This document shows, in pieces, positions 36,391 through 48,607 of a DNA stretch of 64,000 bases. The notes beneath the pieces are model-generated. The model saw nothing but the letters and a program-made list of their open reading frames with translations, was not told where the DNA came from and ran no database searches. Within the stretch, counting starts at the first letter, position 1, and each line of letters begins with the position of its first letter. Source of the stretch: Loripinus fragilis (Eukaryota; Mollusca; Bivalvia; Lucinida; Lucinidae); the NCBI GenBank assembly GCA_964019695.1, contig OZ026530.1, positions 33,524,690-33,588,689 of the forward strand. Reading direction: 5' to 3'. A program made the translations under genes and the position numbers.

Positions 36391-36540
36391 TTTGAATCGA
36401 AAAATATCAGCTCTATTGTGTAGAATTTTTAATTTAAAATTCACTGTTTATCGATCAGTTGGAGGAAGGATTAAATCACTTAAAGTTAATCTGCAGGATC
36501 TTAGGTCGATTTTCTTTACACTTCAGTGCCCAGTAGTCTT

Positions 36541-36690
36541 TTTGTTTGATTTGATTCTTTACGTTCAATCAACAATATTTCAGTTTTGTAGGGTACCAGT
36601 CTTCCTGGGTTGAACCAGTACTAAACTAGTATTAATGTGTCTTGGTCAGTCTTAAGTCAAGCACTCTACCACTGAGCCACTGAGCTCCCA
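36541..36690 (-). repeat. tRNA-derived SINE, AAAC-tail family
   Basis: The minus strand starts GGGAGCTCAGTGGCTCAGTG, with A-box TGGCTCAGTGGTAGAGTGC at 36679-36661. It continues with AGTACTGGTTCAACCCAGG, GTTGATTGAACGTAAAG and AATCAAATCAAACAAA. The B-box region is deleted relative to 40080-40284. Confidence 0.8.
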
Positions 36691-38120
36691 TTTGCCAGTA
36701 GTGAATTATTACTCAACAAATCACTGCTAGACCTGATTGATTTGAATAATCTTATTTAGGAAATTGGTTCGGACAACAACAATTGTGTTATAAACAGGAT
36801 GTGGTGTATATAAATTACTCAAGAGAGCATAGATACATGTACAATGTAATGAAGGCTTATTTCAAGTTATAGATAGTGAAAATGACTGCAATACGCCTGT
36901 GTTCTATCAAAGCACATTAAGACCCAAGGGTTTCAGCGAGTGGAGCTATCCAATCGCTTTAGCAATTGTGACGACTGGCTGTGGACCTGCCGTCTACTGG
37001 ATCATGGTTTTGCCTGCCTATTATTTAGCACCCTTCTGTGCGTATAATGAGAGGGACTTTTTGATGAAGTTGGTACGGTGTTTTGCCCTGACGTAATTGG
37101 AGAGAAGGATGTCTCGCATTTTTACAGAGGCATCTCATTGGGAGGTACAAAGACGGTTAGACATGTCTTCGGTATTTCGAAGAAGAGGTGTCATGTGAGC
37201 TTAGAAGTCTCTACCGGCTCCATTTGGCGGTGTTGACCACGGTGGTGTTTGGGGCCGAATCCCTCATGGTGTGAGACGGCTACCCCACTCAGGCTTTTCA
37301 GTCATTTTCACACTATATATCAAGTTATAGTACACCCAATAGATAATATGATAATCCAACAAAATGGTAAGAGTTACTGGTCTTCCAAGTTAAATAAACT
37401 ACCATTATACATTGATCTAGTTGGATTATTATTTTTATGAACCCGTTCTTTTCACTCATTAACTACGTTGATAATCACTACTGATCTCAGTTTCCTGGGG
37501 TATACCCCACCCAATAATAATGCACTGCTTTACACTTCGTTTTCTATCAAAACCAACATACTTTAATGATCTGATGGTTGTTATCAACGTCTAAGGTCAT
37601 TACCTTTCAGTATAATCAAATCTGCAGGCATAAATGTCTGATAATTTCATTGTTTTAGTGAATTATTGATTGTCCGTATAGCGTTTTCAGAACGAATTTC
37701 CTACTTTCGGTTAAACTAGATGTAACCAGGATGTCACGTTACGTCAATTGTAAAGCGCGCAGCGAATGGATAAAACACTTTCTAACAATCAGTGAACAGC
37801 ACTGTAATTAAGGCGCGATGAATCAACTGGAAACCACTTGCGCAGAACTGAAAACCGCGTGTATACAAAAATTGTTTGAAAAGAAATAAAAGAAAAGCAA
37901 GAACTTAGCTCCGATTTTTCTTAAAAAAAATAAAAAAGAACATGAAAATCAATTCATAAATAATACGACAGAGGTAGATTTAACGCTGCCAACAACTAGG
38001 AACTGCCATTTTGCAACAAAAGAAAACAAGAAATGTCTTTTATAAAAGCAAGCGAGATAAATTAACTAAATTAAGGAAATGAAGTTCATTTCTTATTCAG
38101 AAAACAGTAGAGATAGCTTT
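36691..38120. other. No gene recognised
   Basis: A perfect palindrome TGGGGTATACCCCA sits near 37496. A short G/C-rich block near 36900-37270 has no recognised coding similarity. Confidence 0.45.
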
Positions 38121-38121
38121 A

Positions 38122-38191
38122 AACACACACACACACGCACGCACGCACGCACGCACGCACGCACACATACACACACACATACTCACACACA
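38122..38191 (+). repeat. (AC)n/(ACGC)n compound microsatellite
   Basis: AC repeats, then about seven copies of ACGC, then AC with ATAC interruptions. Confidence 0.97.
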
Positions 38192-38540
38192 ACTGGCATC
38201 TGCCATTACGGATACACAAGAACACAAACAGACTTCAGTGTTTTGATAGGGGCGTAAAAGGGGGGCCTATGCCCCCTCTAGATTGAACACTGTATGCTTA
38301 AAGTACATTTTTGGTAAAAAAATATTATGCTCACAGTAGCTTTTATTTTCTTATATTTGTATAGTTTTTATACATGCCAGCTTAAGAACTTTTTTTGGCG
38401 AAACATTTTAAGAGCAGTATATCCAGGCCTTGAACTGTAAATTTAAGATTTTTTCTTGATTTTTTCTTTTCATGTTCTTAAAATCTACAGGGGTTAGGCA
38501 ATAAAATAACGTCTTGGCAAACATGTTAATACAGATCAGT

Positions 38541-38702
38541 TGTATACAAGTGGAAATCCGTGGTAAAATGTGTGGTATTTCCAGTTACAAATCAGTGGAG
38601 TATCAGTGCTATACAAGTGGTATATCAATGGAAATCGGCGGTAAAATTTGGTGGTATGACCAGTTTTATTTCAGTGGTATACCAGTGTAATATCAGTGGT
38701 AT
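38541..38702 (+). repeat. Two-copy minisatellite, about 80-bp period
   Basis: Both halves carry GGAAATC-GG, GGTAAAATGTGTGGTAT-like text, CCAGTT and repeated CAGTGGTATA or ATCAGTGG motifs. The shorter motif CAGTGGTATA also repeats inside each half. Confidence 0.7.
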
Positions 38703-38929
38703 AACCACTAGATTGTCTGAGTGTAAAATTTGAACAGGGAGAAAAGACAACCACATGTACCTGGAGAGATTTCAGGGAGAAAAAGGAGCTTTGACCTCTT
38801 GTGATGATTCCTTATCATTTAAATGAGTCCACTTTTTGCTGCATCAGGAGAATGTTTTTATCTTTATTTCATTTTTCGATGCATTTTCTGTGAGCATTTA
38901 CTATGGCCCCAGATGGGACGAGGCATTTT

Positions 38930-39640
38930 CGCAGGATTACATGTGTGGCATTTCAAAAATGTATCCCCTAGTAATAGCCATGAAACACCATTCAAAAAAA
39001 ATCATGGCCATTGAAAAAAGATTAAGATATTTTAATGCCAATGAAAAATTGAGTAATTTATGGGCATTATATATAGAAAAATAACTGGCATGATTTTAAA
39101 GTAATGACCATTAATTTGTTTCTGAAATTAATAACCGTCATTACAGACAGTAAAACATATGGCCATGATTTCCCCTTAATATAATGAGAAAAAATTTTAT
39201 GCCCCTGAATATTGTTTCCTTTAATTGACATATTTTTTTTCATAACCTTTAGATCTCGACCATGAACCTAAAACAATTACACTTACTTTCCCATTAAAAG
39301 CAACATACACAATTAATTGCCAATTACTAATGTCGCCTTAAATTGACATTTAATGGCCATTATTATGGAGTCATGACCAATATCATTGTTTCATTATTTA
39401 TTAATGCCTTGGTAATCTTCAATTAAAAAAATCAAATAAAATGAAAATGCCCATCACTTTTAAGTATAATTCATGGGCATTAAAAACTATGATGGTCAGT
39501 AATCGATTTCTATGAAATTAATGGGTTTAATATTGGTATAATAAATGCCTTGCTGATAAGCTAATGCGCATTGTTAATGTCGTCTTTTATGGCAATTAAT
39601 ATTTATTTGTATCAATGGTGTTTTCATGGCTAATTAATGA
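38930..39640. repeat. AT-rich diverged short-motif repeat (ATGGCCATT, TTAATGNC)
   Basis: Variants of AATGGCCAT, ATGACCATTAA and CATGGGCATTAA recur irregularly on both strands, suggesting an old degenerate tandem array. No clear period and no coding. Confidence 0.4.
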
Positions 39641-39682
39641 CTGTTCCTGCAGTAGTGATTATCTGCAGCTTATACTTTCTAA

Positions 39683-39862
39683 GAACCCTAGAAGTGGTTT
39701 GTTAATTGATACATTGTGGTCGCCTGCTGAGAAAGGCCTCACCTCTTGGCTCTCGTTTGTGATGTCTAAATGTGAAATTGTTACTTTCCAATTGGTATCT
39801 TGGGTCAGGTGTGGTGCTTGATTGTATTGATTCCTGATCTTTGCTCCTTTCTTACTTTGGTG
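39683..39862 (+). repeat. Family C copy 6
   Basis: From TTGATACATTGTGGTCGCCT through CACCTCTTGGCTCTCGTTTG and CTTGGGTCAGGTGTGGTGC to GATTCCTGATCTTTGCTCC and CTTACTTTG. 5' truncated. Confidence 0.87.
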
Positions 39863-40079
39863 GCATTTTTGGTTATGCTTGGAATCCACGCTAGGTATAT
39901 TATTTGTGGTATGACAAAGTGCCAAAGGAAGGATGCCACGTCTGAAACTTCGAATTAAGGTCACAGCAAGGTCAAATTTGACAAAAGTGGATTTTCGTAT
40001 TATAATCGTCATTAGAGATTTTGTATTGCTACACAGACCACCTAATTATGTTTAAAATATGCTAAATGTCAAATACTAA

Positions 40080-40284
40080 CTTGCAGTGGCACAGTGCTTG
40101 ACTCGAGACCTGGGGGTCTCGGGTTCGAGGCCTCACCGGCGTCACTGCGTTGTAATCCTTGAGTAAGACACATATATCTTAGCTAAGTACTGGTTCAACC
40201 CAGGAAGACAACTCCCTGTTTAACTGAAAGATTGTTGATGGGACTTAAAGAATCAAATCAAACAAACAAACAAATCAAACAAAT
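40080..40284 (+). repeat. Full-length tRNA-derived SINE, AAAC tail
   Basis: A-box TGGCACAGTGC at 40087-40097 and B-box GGTTCGAGGCC at 40122-40132 form a tRNA-like head. It is followed by a body with AAGTACTGGTTCAACCCAGG and GAAAGATTGTTGATGGGAC and an A/C-rich tail AATCAAATCAAAC + (AAAC)n. About 205 bp. Truncated relatives at 24508-24616 and 36541-36690. Confidence 0.88.
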
Positions 40285-40289
40285 ACTGA

Positions 40290-41670
40290 ATTGTTTGTGA
40301 AATGTCCAGCTACCATGGGATAAAAATTCAATCTCTCCGCAGAAAAATCAATGATTTTTGAGTAGATTTTCTATATTTTTAATGCCCTATTGTCAACGAT
40401 TTCTTAATCATGCCTTAGTTATAGACCGCTCACAAGGACTGTTGTATATTGTATTATTTGATTGGTAATATAGCCTTCAATAATGTTAAATTATCTCTTA
40501 ATGTGTCTAGGAAATGTCTTTGCACCAACAAATTGCAGAAGAAGTCCTGGATTTGAAATACTACATATATATACTTATCAAGCCGACAATCATCCATTTT
40601 TGGTGTAAGAATGCATCTTGGATACTAATTGTGTGTGCTCTTTAGATATAAAACTGATATAAACACTGATCTATAACAAGGTATAGACCAAGGACACAGT
40701 GAAAAAAATCATTCCTGGTAGGGAGTTTCTGATATTTTGTCTCCCCATTGAGGACATGGCTATTGGGAGAACAGTGATGCCAAGAGGGCTATAAAGATGT
40801 AATATATGGTTGTCGAACCACAAAAAGTTGACAAGAAAGCTACAGGGGAAGAGAGCGCTGGCTTAATTATTTTAAACAGTCTTCCTGATGTCTCGTGACT
40901 GTGAGACTAACTGTCATGTTATTTCTGTCTTGCTGGTTTGGCCTGCAGCGTGTGATTGTGATATTACATGATCATACTGACTTACTATTTATTTAGCTTT
41001 AACCTGGCAGAAGTGTGCAATGAGGAAAGCCACGCTATTTGAATTAAGCCAGTCCATGGAATTGAAAATGCAATTTCAAATTACGTTTTTGACAAATTTG
41101 AGGAAAACATGTTTACTTATATGTACCTGATATTATTGACAGAAAATGAGAATTTTAAGCTATAATATTAATTTGCATAAAGCAACAGTGGATTGCAAAT
41201 CACATAACAAAGCGAAGAGATGATGTCTGACAACATTTTGACAGAAATCTTTGTACAACACAGCATCAAATCTCTTGTCTAAACAGGCATTTTTGTTACA
41301 TTGCCACGTCTCTTTTACCATTGGCATGGCTTGGTAAACAGTGTTACCCGCCAATTTGTTTGGCCTTGTCTAATTATGTGCAGAGGTGTGATGTAAGATT
41401 ATTCCTTTTCCGCCTATTTAATCGGGTAGGAAAGGTTCATTATGCGAAAGGATCATTGACACTTGCTATGGGTAAATGCCTATGGTTTTCAGTACAAATA
41501 AAAGTTTGTTAGTCGTCCCTGTATTCACCTTGAAGCTACCCTGACCTGAGTACTTTATGGATGTGAAATCCTTTTTCGACATTAAATGCTTCAAGGATGA
41601 AATATTTTGGGTAGAACAATCAGTTTTACATTAAGATATATAGAAATCCGAAAACAATTTTTAAAATATC
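40290..41670. other. No gene; partial family D at 40878-40985
   Basis: CTTCCTGATGTCTCGTGACT, GATTGTGATATTACATGATC and ATACTGACTTACTATTT mark a degenerate family D 3' end (plus strand). The open frames 41160-41354 (minus) and 41321-41512 (plus) overlap each other and show no known similarity. Confidence 0.5.
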
Positions 41671-41673
41671 ATT

Positions 41674-41776
41674 CCCCCCCCCCCCGTGTGCCAGCAAAAG
41701 CTTTTGCATGTATATGTGTTACCATATTTTACTCATTGTATGGAAGTGGCTTGCTGGCACACGGGGGGGGGGGGGG
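41674..41776. mobile_element. 103-bp inverted repeat with C12/G14 ends
   Basis: C12 followed by GTGTGCCAGCAA (41686-41697) pairs perfectly with TTGCTGGCACAC (41751-41762) followed by G14 (41763-41776). A 53-nt unrelated core lies between. It resembles a miniature element whose inverted repeats terminate in long homopolymers. No other copy was seen in the window. Confidence 0.8.
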
Positions 41777-41779
41777 AAA

Positions 41780-42890
41780 GATGTTCAGCAGCCCAAAAAC
41801 CCAGGGCCTAAGCCCATAAAATGCCTTTTCTACCAAATAAGAAATTAATGACGGTAATGAAGTTCTCTAGAACCAACCTCCTAAATTGCATTGTATTCTA
41901 TGCTAGTTTAATATATAGTACTTAAAGATTAAAAGTAGAATTAGCAAGGTTTTATGCATTTTTTCATAAGAAAAAATCTCACTGTTATTAAATGACACAT
42001 TATTTTGCAAACGTCCTGTACTTATATATTTGCATGCTAGGGAATTGTTCATGTTTTTATTTTCGTCTGCTGACTATCTTCAAAATTAAATTTTTAAAAA
42101 TAAACCACCAAGGACCACCATCAGAATGTCAAACAGTTTGGACCAGATCAAGACCGACATTCTGTTGGTCTTCATTCGGGTTCGAACTGTTTGCAAAAGG
42201 CTATTGGCAGATGACAAAATTATCCACTGGCATGCAAAGAGTTATAACAGGTAAATACTTTAGTGTTTAATATATTGTCTCATATAGGGATATACATGCA
42301 TATGTATACCATAAATATTCGGACACTTTAAATACATTCAACATGCTATGCCCTTTAAACAAAGCAAACGTAATATTCAAAGGATCAAGTTAGAATCAGT
42401 TTTACTTTCCAATGCAAAATGGGACACTTTCATTCCTTCAAAAATATTCATTTCTTTTGTTGAGCTTTCAGTTTTGTATTATTTACGGTACATGTAGTCA
42501 AACATGTACAGGTAACTTCTAAATTATCTCCCCAAAATCATATTATTACAAAACAAATTTTGTTTTTAAAACAATTTCATCATTTATCGTGATTCTTTAA
42601 TACTCTGCGTATGGTATGTTCAATAGATATCACCATGCCTACCAAATAAATCAAGAAAACGTGAAGAAATCACTTTTTAAAGCACTTTTTATTTTCATGA
42701 AATTTCAGACCCCCTCCCCTTTCTACCCGCCATAACTCTCGAATGCGTAGGAATTTTGCAAATATTTTGCTAGCTGGCTCTTGTCATTAGATTCACCTAT
42801 TGCACTGATACTACATGCACCACACTAGAAGCCCAAAAGCAGCGTTCTGGAAATCAGAAAAATAGGCGTATAAGGCCCAAACCGTCAATG
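41780..42890. other. No gene; small inverted repeat at 42127-42195
   Basis: AAACAGTTTGGACCAGATCA and GGTTCGAACTGTTTGC form a diverged pair related to the AAACAGTGTGGACCC core inside the element at 10727-11192. Otherwise nothing recognised. Confidence 0.45.
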
Positions 42891-45100
42891 ATCCTTTCCC
42901 TTATTTTACCTTTTTAGAGATGCTATTGACAGGGCCGTTATGTGCAAATTGTGTGCTTTCAGTTTTGTATGTTTTAAGCTTGATTCTTGGGAATTTCATT
43001 TCTGAGTTGTCTGTTCTTCCCACAAATTTTGTTATATTTAATAAAATCTACCCTTACAGTTTCCCGCCTGCTCGTGATGTCGGTGCTAATATAGCTTTGT
43101 GGATTTTTTTTTTAAATTTATATGGCTTTGGGCGCTTCAAAATTTTGCAGTCAGATTAAATTTACTTGTGTGTATGTGTCGTAGGTATTGCTGTTATTGT
43201 ATGGCAGCTGAGCGGGTTGCTCGTTTTTTTCTGAACTGCTTTTCTGACAGGAGATTTTGTCATGGTTTATATATTTTTGATATTTTTTATAAATCTGTTT
43301 TTGCCAAGCCTGATTTCATTTGTAATTGTGAAAATTATAAGTCAATAAGCGGCTATATTATGAAAATTGTTGACATTTTGTGATAGCAACAAGCTATTGG
43401 TGTTTTTTGTGACGTTAATCAAATGTCATCTTCTTAAGGCACCTGCTTCTAACCTTTTGTGCGATGTATTTAATTGCCCTCTGCTGCAAATGATTTTCAT
43501 AAAAATAGTGCGCTGTACTTGATGGTAAGCAATTGCTAGCGTCTGATAGTGATTGTATGCTGTCATATTTGAGTGTCGTCTGCTTAGGTCGTCCATGTAT
43601 GTTAAACGTTCGTACGTAGGTGTTATCTATTTGTGCGTCTGCTGTTCACCCGCTTGTGTCGTAGGCATTGCTGTTATTGTATAGTAGTTGCATTGCAGAC
43701 ATTGTCGGTACTGTGCTGATGTATTTGGAGATACAATTTGCTTATTCTTGTAGATATTGACTAGCATTTGTGTATTGCTAATATAACACATATTAAGTTC
43801 ACATATTTGTATATAAGTTTACGGTATTAACACATTAATAGAATCTAGTTATATGAGGAGTTATGTAAGTTAGATACATGCGGTTACAGATAAGCACATA
43901 TGTATACGGTCCATGAAAAGTTAAGCACATGTACATTGCTAATATTAATGCATCAATTAGATTAGCTATTACAGATAAATGTATTTGTATATTGATTGTA
44001 ATATATTCGTTGCAGTTGTATACTACTGATATTTACTGCTTAGGAAAAAATGTGACAATGTATACTGTTTATATATTTAAGCACATTTAGTTAAGGATTC
44101 ATCATTTATAAGTACATTTGTATGTGCCAGGTTTACGCAATCACGTTTGCTAGCATGCACGTTTACTAAAAGGAAAATGCATTATTGTCGCTTGGTCTGA
44201 GTATATAGCAAGATATGCATACTGTTCATTTTTACTTAGGCCACCACACGTACCATTTCTGTCAATATTTACGATTTTATAGTCAGTACGTCATACTTGT
44301 ATAAGTATATTGAATAACACCATTATCACAGCACTATGTTATTGATACTATGCTACTATTGCAAGCTTGTATATACTGCTATGTTTATTATACCAATATT
44401 CACAAGTCTGTTCTTTCATTATTTTAATAGCGTAATGCCTTCGACAGCAATGAGTCAAGTGGAAGGGGTAGTGATGATATTCTGTTGTACCTGTTGGTTA
44501 CTTAGAGTTTGTGGAGAAAACTATCTTGATCATAGTAGTATTTTGGCAGCTAATGGGTTATAGCATTAGCTGCTTAAGTGATTTTGTACCTCAAGCACAT
44601 GAATACTTTTCAAGTTTTAGCCATCGTTTAGTCGATTTAGGTCCTCCAATATGGTATATCATAATTGATGTTTTAGGCGTCATATATTTACTGTTGTTGT
44701 TACGTACTCACATTTGCCATTATATGGTCCATGTTGTTTACGTATCTGATATAGTCTTAATTTAATCAATTCTTACTGTCTTGTATAATGTGTCATTGGT
44801 CATGCGCATTCAGAATGTGATATATATATATTATGAAACGTGATGTTTTATATCGAGGTATTCACGACATGATACATAATTTCACATTCTGCCTGATATG
44901 GCTAAACCTTGAGGTCTTACTTCTATGGTTAACGTTGTGTAGTATATTGTCGATAGCTCCTAATAAGTCAGTGTCTATGATCTGAATATGTGTTGCTTTC
45001 GTAGAGGTGTAACCAGAGTTTTGTGTGATAAAGTTAGAATAGCCATCACTACAGCTGAAGAACAAAGGGTTGCTTCAGGAGGGTGCACTAGTGTTCTGGT
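42891..45100. other. Unrecognised T-rich region with a 27-nt direct repeat
   Basis: The plus strand is strongly T-rich and includes moderate open frames (42920-43159, 43099-43383, 44336-44765) that match no protein I know and overlap in different frames. GTGTCGTAGG-ATTGCTG-TATTGTAT occurs at 43176-43202 and 43656-43682. Possibly remains of an unknown repeat. Confidence 0.35.
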
Positions 45101-46085
45101 TAATACGTATTTATAAATTGAATGGTGCAGCAGTGAATTATGTCAGGTAAATCAAATCCAAATTTATTCTTTCACTGGAAGAATAACAAATTTCAATGAT
45201 TAAATTACACCAATACCAACTCAGCATTTACTCTTAGGACTATAATCAGATGGGAATCAACAACACTCTATAACCATTTTATGTACTATTTCGATGATTT
45301 TTTTTATTATATTTTCAATAGTAGTTAAACATCGTTTTGTGCTTATTCCTCGCAATTGTATGTGATCAAATACCGTCCATTGTGGTTCTAACTGACCTGG
45401 GGCTCATACATCCGTGACACGCTTTGTGACACATTTCTTGATTTTGACTGATAATCAACTCTCAAAAGTGCAATTTTCAGAATTAAGGTCACAGTGCTCT
45501 AACAAACAGTGCGTGACACTCTGCAACTTCAAGATGTATCCACCATGTAACTGTGGGATTACTACCTCTAATAATATAGGCGATGTGCCAGCGTTCAATG
45601 CCACAGTGATCCCCAAACAGTACGGACACTCTGGCACCCCAAAATGTATACACACTACAGTTTGGATTCTTACTTCAAATCAATACAATATAAGTGCTCT
45701 CGACTTGATTTTTCTAGGAGTGGGGTCAGAGGAAATTTCAATGTCACATTAACCTTGAAACAGAATGCAGCACTTTGCTACCCATTGGTGTATCTACATA
45801 CTAGATTTGGGATTCCTTCCCCTAATCATATTGCTAAATGTCAGGACACAATTTAGTATCAGGCTGACAGATAAGCAGATTGTCAGCTGTTTGTCAAGCT
45901 TGCATAAAGCTAACTCTTGAGGCTTCAAAACAGTACATCACGGTCAAATTTAAATAGAGCTGCATGATAGAATGTGCCCTGGAGGCAGCTAAATATGCTA
46001 AAATACCCACAAATCTGGCTGTAGCGACTAGGTTACTTGCAAATAGGTGTCTCAAATTATAAACAAACATACACTTATTCGTAGC
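45101..46085. other. No gene recognised
   Basis: A 112-codon plus-strand frame at 45414-45752 overlaps an antisense frame of 66 codons; neither has recognised similarity or clear splice sites. Confidence 0.4.
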
Positions 46086-46089
46086 TTGG

Positions 46090-46395
46090 TGTTTGATAAA
46101 TAGTCATTAATCAAATTGATACAATGTAGATATGAATTAGAAGTGACTTGGATAAGATAAAATATTTATATCAAATCTGTAGGGCCATGTTTCATACGAT
46201 TTACATGTATAGTCTTAGTACATGACAATTTTTATTGGTGCCATACTCGTATTATTCATTTCGATACCAAAACACCACAATCCTTCGGAATTGCATTATG
46301 GGTTATCATAGAAACCATGCAATTTCATATATTCCAAATTGGTTCATTAAGGACACTATTTTGTCATTAATGCGGTCCCACTGAACAAGTTGGAA
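46090..46395 (+). repeat. Family B single segment
   Basis: ACAATCCTTCGGAATTGCAT, TATGGGTTATCATAGAAACC and ATGCAATTTCATATA align with 3020-3075 of array 1. Confidence 0.55.
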
Positions 46396-46619
46396 TACAT
46401 GACAAAATGTCCTAGGGGTGACAATAGTAAGCAAGCATGATCAAGAAACACTATGGTTACAAGCGAAAATATGTGCACGAAGTTCATGTTAACCGCTTGT
46501 TCAAGCATGTCCAGGAAAAAGTGTGGCTAGGTGACCGTCCCGCCATGACCATAGCTTTTGACTTGGGACTTAAGGCAGCAATAAAACAAACTTACAATGC
46601 AAACAAACCAATGGCGCCG

Positions 46620-47105
46620 TGAGGAGGAGGAGTCGAACAACAACCTAGAGACACCAGCAATACAAACCAAGCAAAGCAAGCGGACCCCTCCCCACCAAGA
46701 CAATTTAAAACTAGAATAGACATAAAGTAACGTAGAACAAAAATAGTACAACCACAGACTACCATAAAAGGAGCAACAATAAAAACGAATCAACAACCAA
46801 AGTACCACACTATAAGGGACAACACCCTTAACCACCAGGGAGGGGAGGGACAAATGCATTATATTGGCACCAAATCTTCGCTCTAGATTCTGCCGTTGTT
46901 GAAGCACAAGAAACGCCCAGTTCGCATGAAGCCCCCCAGCTACTGCAATTCATCATCACAGAGAAACACACTAACCAAACCAAGCGCCATGATGAAACAA
47001 AGAAAATCACTCACAACTCTCAGACAGTCAGAGCTAGAGAAAACCTAAAGTTGAACCACGGTGGACCCAGCTGCAGATAAGCATCAGGGCACCAGCCCAA
47101 CGATT
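46620..47105 (-). repeat. Family D copy 4
   Basis: The reverse of CCAAGACAATTTAAAACTAG, AGACATAAAGTAACGTAGAA, GGCACCAAATCTTCGCTCTA, TCTGCCGTTGTTGAAGCACA and GGTGGACCCAGCTGCAGATA aligns with the 5' portion of the 60950-61530 copy. The long minus-strand frame 46527-46907 is a repeat shadow. Confidence 0.82.
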
Positions 47106-47242
47106 AAAGCTTCACGTCAGAGACTTTATAGAGTCAGAGGCTATCCCCCGTCGTGAAATGCAAGAGGAAACCACAGGTGCAAACCATGATTGGGGTTAAA
47201 CCAGGCATACAGACTGTCGTATGGCATCAAAGTTATATCCAA

Positions 47243-47365
47243 AGTAAGAAAGAGGGCACAGATCAGGAATCAATACAATCAAGTGCCACACCTGACCCAG
47301 AATACAACATGGGAAAGTGACAAACACTCAATAAGACATCACAAACGAGAGCCCAACCCTTATAT
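47243..47365 (-). repeat. Family C copy 7
   Basis: AGAAAGAGGGCACAGATCAG, AATACAATCAAGTGCCACAC, CTGACCCAGAATACAAC and CATCACAAACGAGAGCC. Short copy. Confidence 0.85.
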
Positions 47366-47369
47366 AAGG

Positions 47370-47814
47370 TTTGATTATCTTTTTGAATTGATCACTAAAA
47401 CCAGGTTTTCCAACAATTCTTTTGAATTAATAACTAAATCAGCATTAAATATAGGTTCTGATATGCACTATTGCAGAAGAGCTTTTAACCCAATGTTGTA
47501 TTCAACAATTAATTCTGAGAGTCTGTGATTGAATTTGGAAATGTTTTTCGAATCGTATGTAAAAAAAGTAAGTCTAATTACCACCTCCACATCCACTTGC
47601 CCAGGTTTATAGTTTTTACACGATGTTCTTTCATTTTATAAGTTAACACATATATCCATGAAAATGCAAATGAGTTTATTTACAAATAGGAATATTGGAT
47701 AAATTGACTTCAAATTGTATTACTGATGACATAACAACATGCATGAATGTCGACGTGGGGATTCAATCAGCTAATTTCTCTTTTTTAATGATTTTGCTTA
47801 GTTTAAAAGAAAGA
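47370..47814. other. Nothing recognised
   Basis: A family B-like phrase, CATGAAAATGCAAATGAG, near 47657. No gene. Confidence 0.4.
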
Positions 47815-48175
47815 AAGGGGGCAAAGAACAGTAATCGATACAATCAAGTACCTAATCTGACCCAAGATATCAAATGGGAAAGTAACAAAAATAACAATTC
47901 AACACCATAAACTAGAGCCAAGAGGTCAGCCCTTTCCCCGTAGGTGATCACACAGCATCATGGCGCCAACCACACCCTTAGTTCAGATGTGGATCAAGAC
48001 ACATAGATGTTTGGTTTGCATGAAAGATCCATAACTTATCCATGCGTCATCTCTTAGAACATATAAATCAAGATATAAAAAGGAGATAAATTACAGAGAA
48101 GGACTCAACAGTACATACGAATGCTGAATAACAAAGCAGATGAAATTCAAAAGGTAAACTCCAGTGGGCCTGACA
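47815..48175 (-). repeat. Family C copy 8
   Basis: Reads GGGGGCAAAGAACAGTAATC, AACTAGAGCCAAGAGGTCAG, TAGTTCAGATGTGGATCAAG, TTTGCATGAAAGATCC and AGGAGATAAATTACAGAGAA in + orientation. Like copy 2 it has an internal deletion relative to copy 4. Confidence 0.85.
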
Positions 48176-48189
48176 ACTGCAAACGTATC

Positions 48190-48320
48190 AGGCCCCTATA
48201 GTCAGGGCCCTTAGGGACAAAAAATAGGTCCCGTGCGAATTGTGTGCCGATTTATGGTGACCTATATCAAAACCTTCAATGGAGTCTTAGCTTTAATTTA
48301 AAGGTGTTCACCTATCTCAA
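48190..48320 (-). repeat. Fragment related to 52185-52520
   Basis: The inverse of GCCGATTTATGGTGACCTAT matches ATAGGTCACCATAAATCGGC at about 52465. The neighbouring CCCGTGCGAAT matches ATTCGCACGGGA. Confidence 0.6.
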
Positions 48321-48607
48321 ATCCGCGTCTGAGGCTAGTTATGACGTCATAAATATGGCGACCATAATTAGAAACTGCCCGTCAATAAAAGCTATAGTTT
48401 GTGTTGGTATGGTCATATTTATCCAACACGAACGCTTTTTTAAACATGATATCAATTATTTTAGTCATATGATGGTTATATCAATGCTTTACCTGACTTT
48501 GACAATGAATTATTTTCTCGATAACTATATTTTGCATGCAAAATACCGTAGATTTCCTATAAATACCCAGCTTATCAGGCCACCTTTAGAATGATGGCTA
48601 AGAATGT

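Noticed and set aside
46527..46907. 126-codon minus frame with hydrophobic stretches
   Set aside because: Covers family D copy 4; a repeat artefact.
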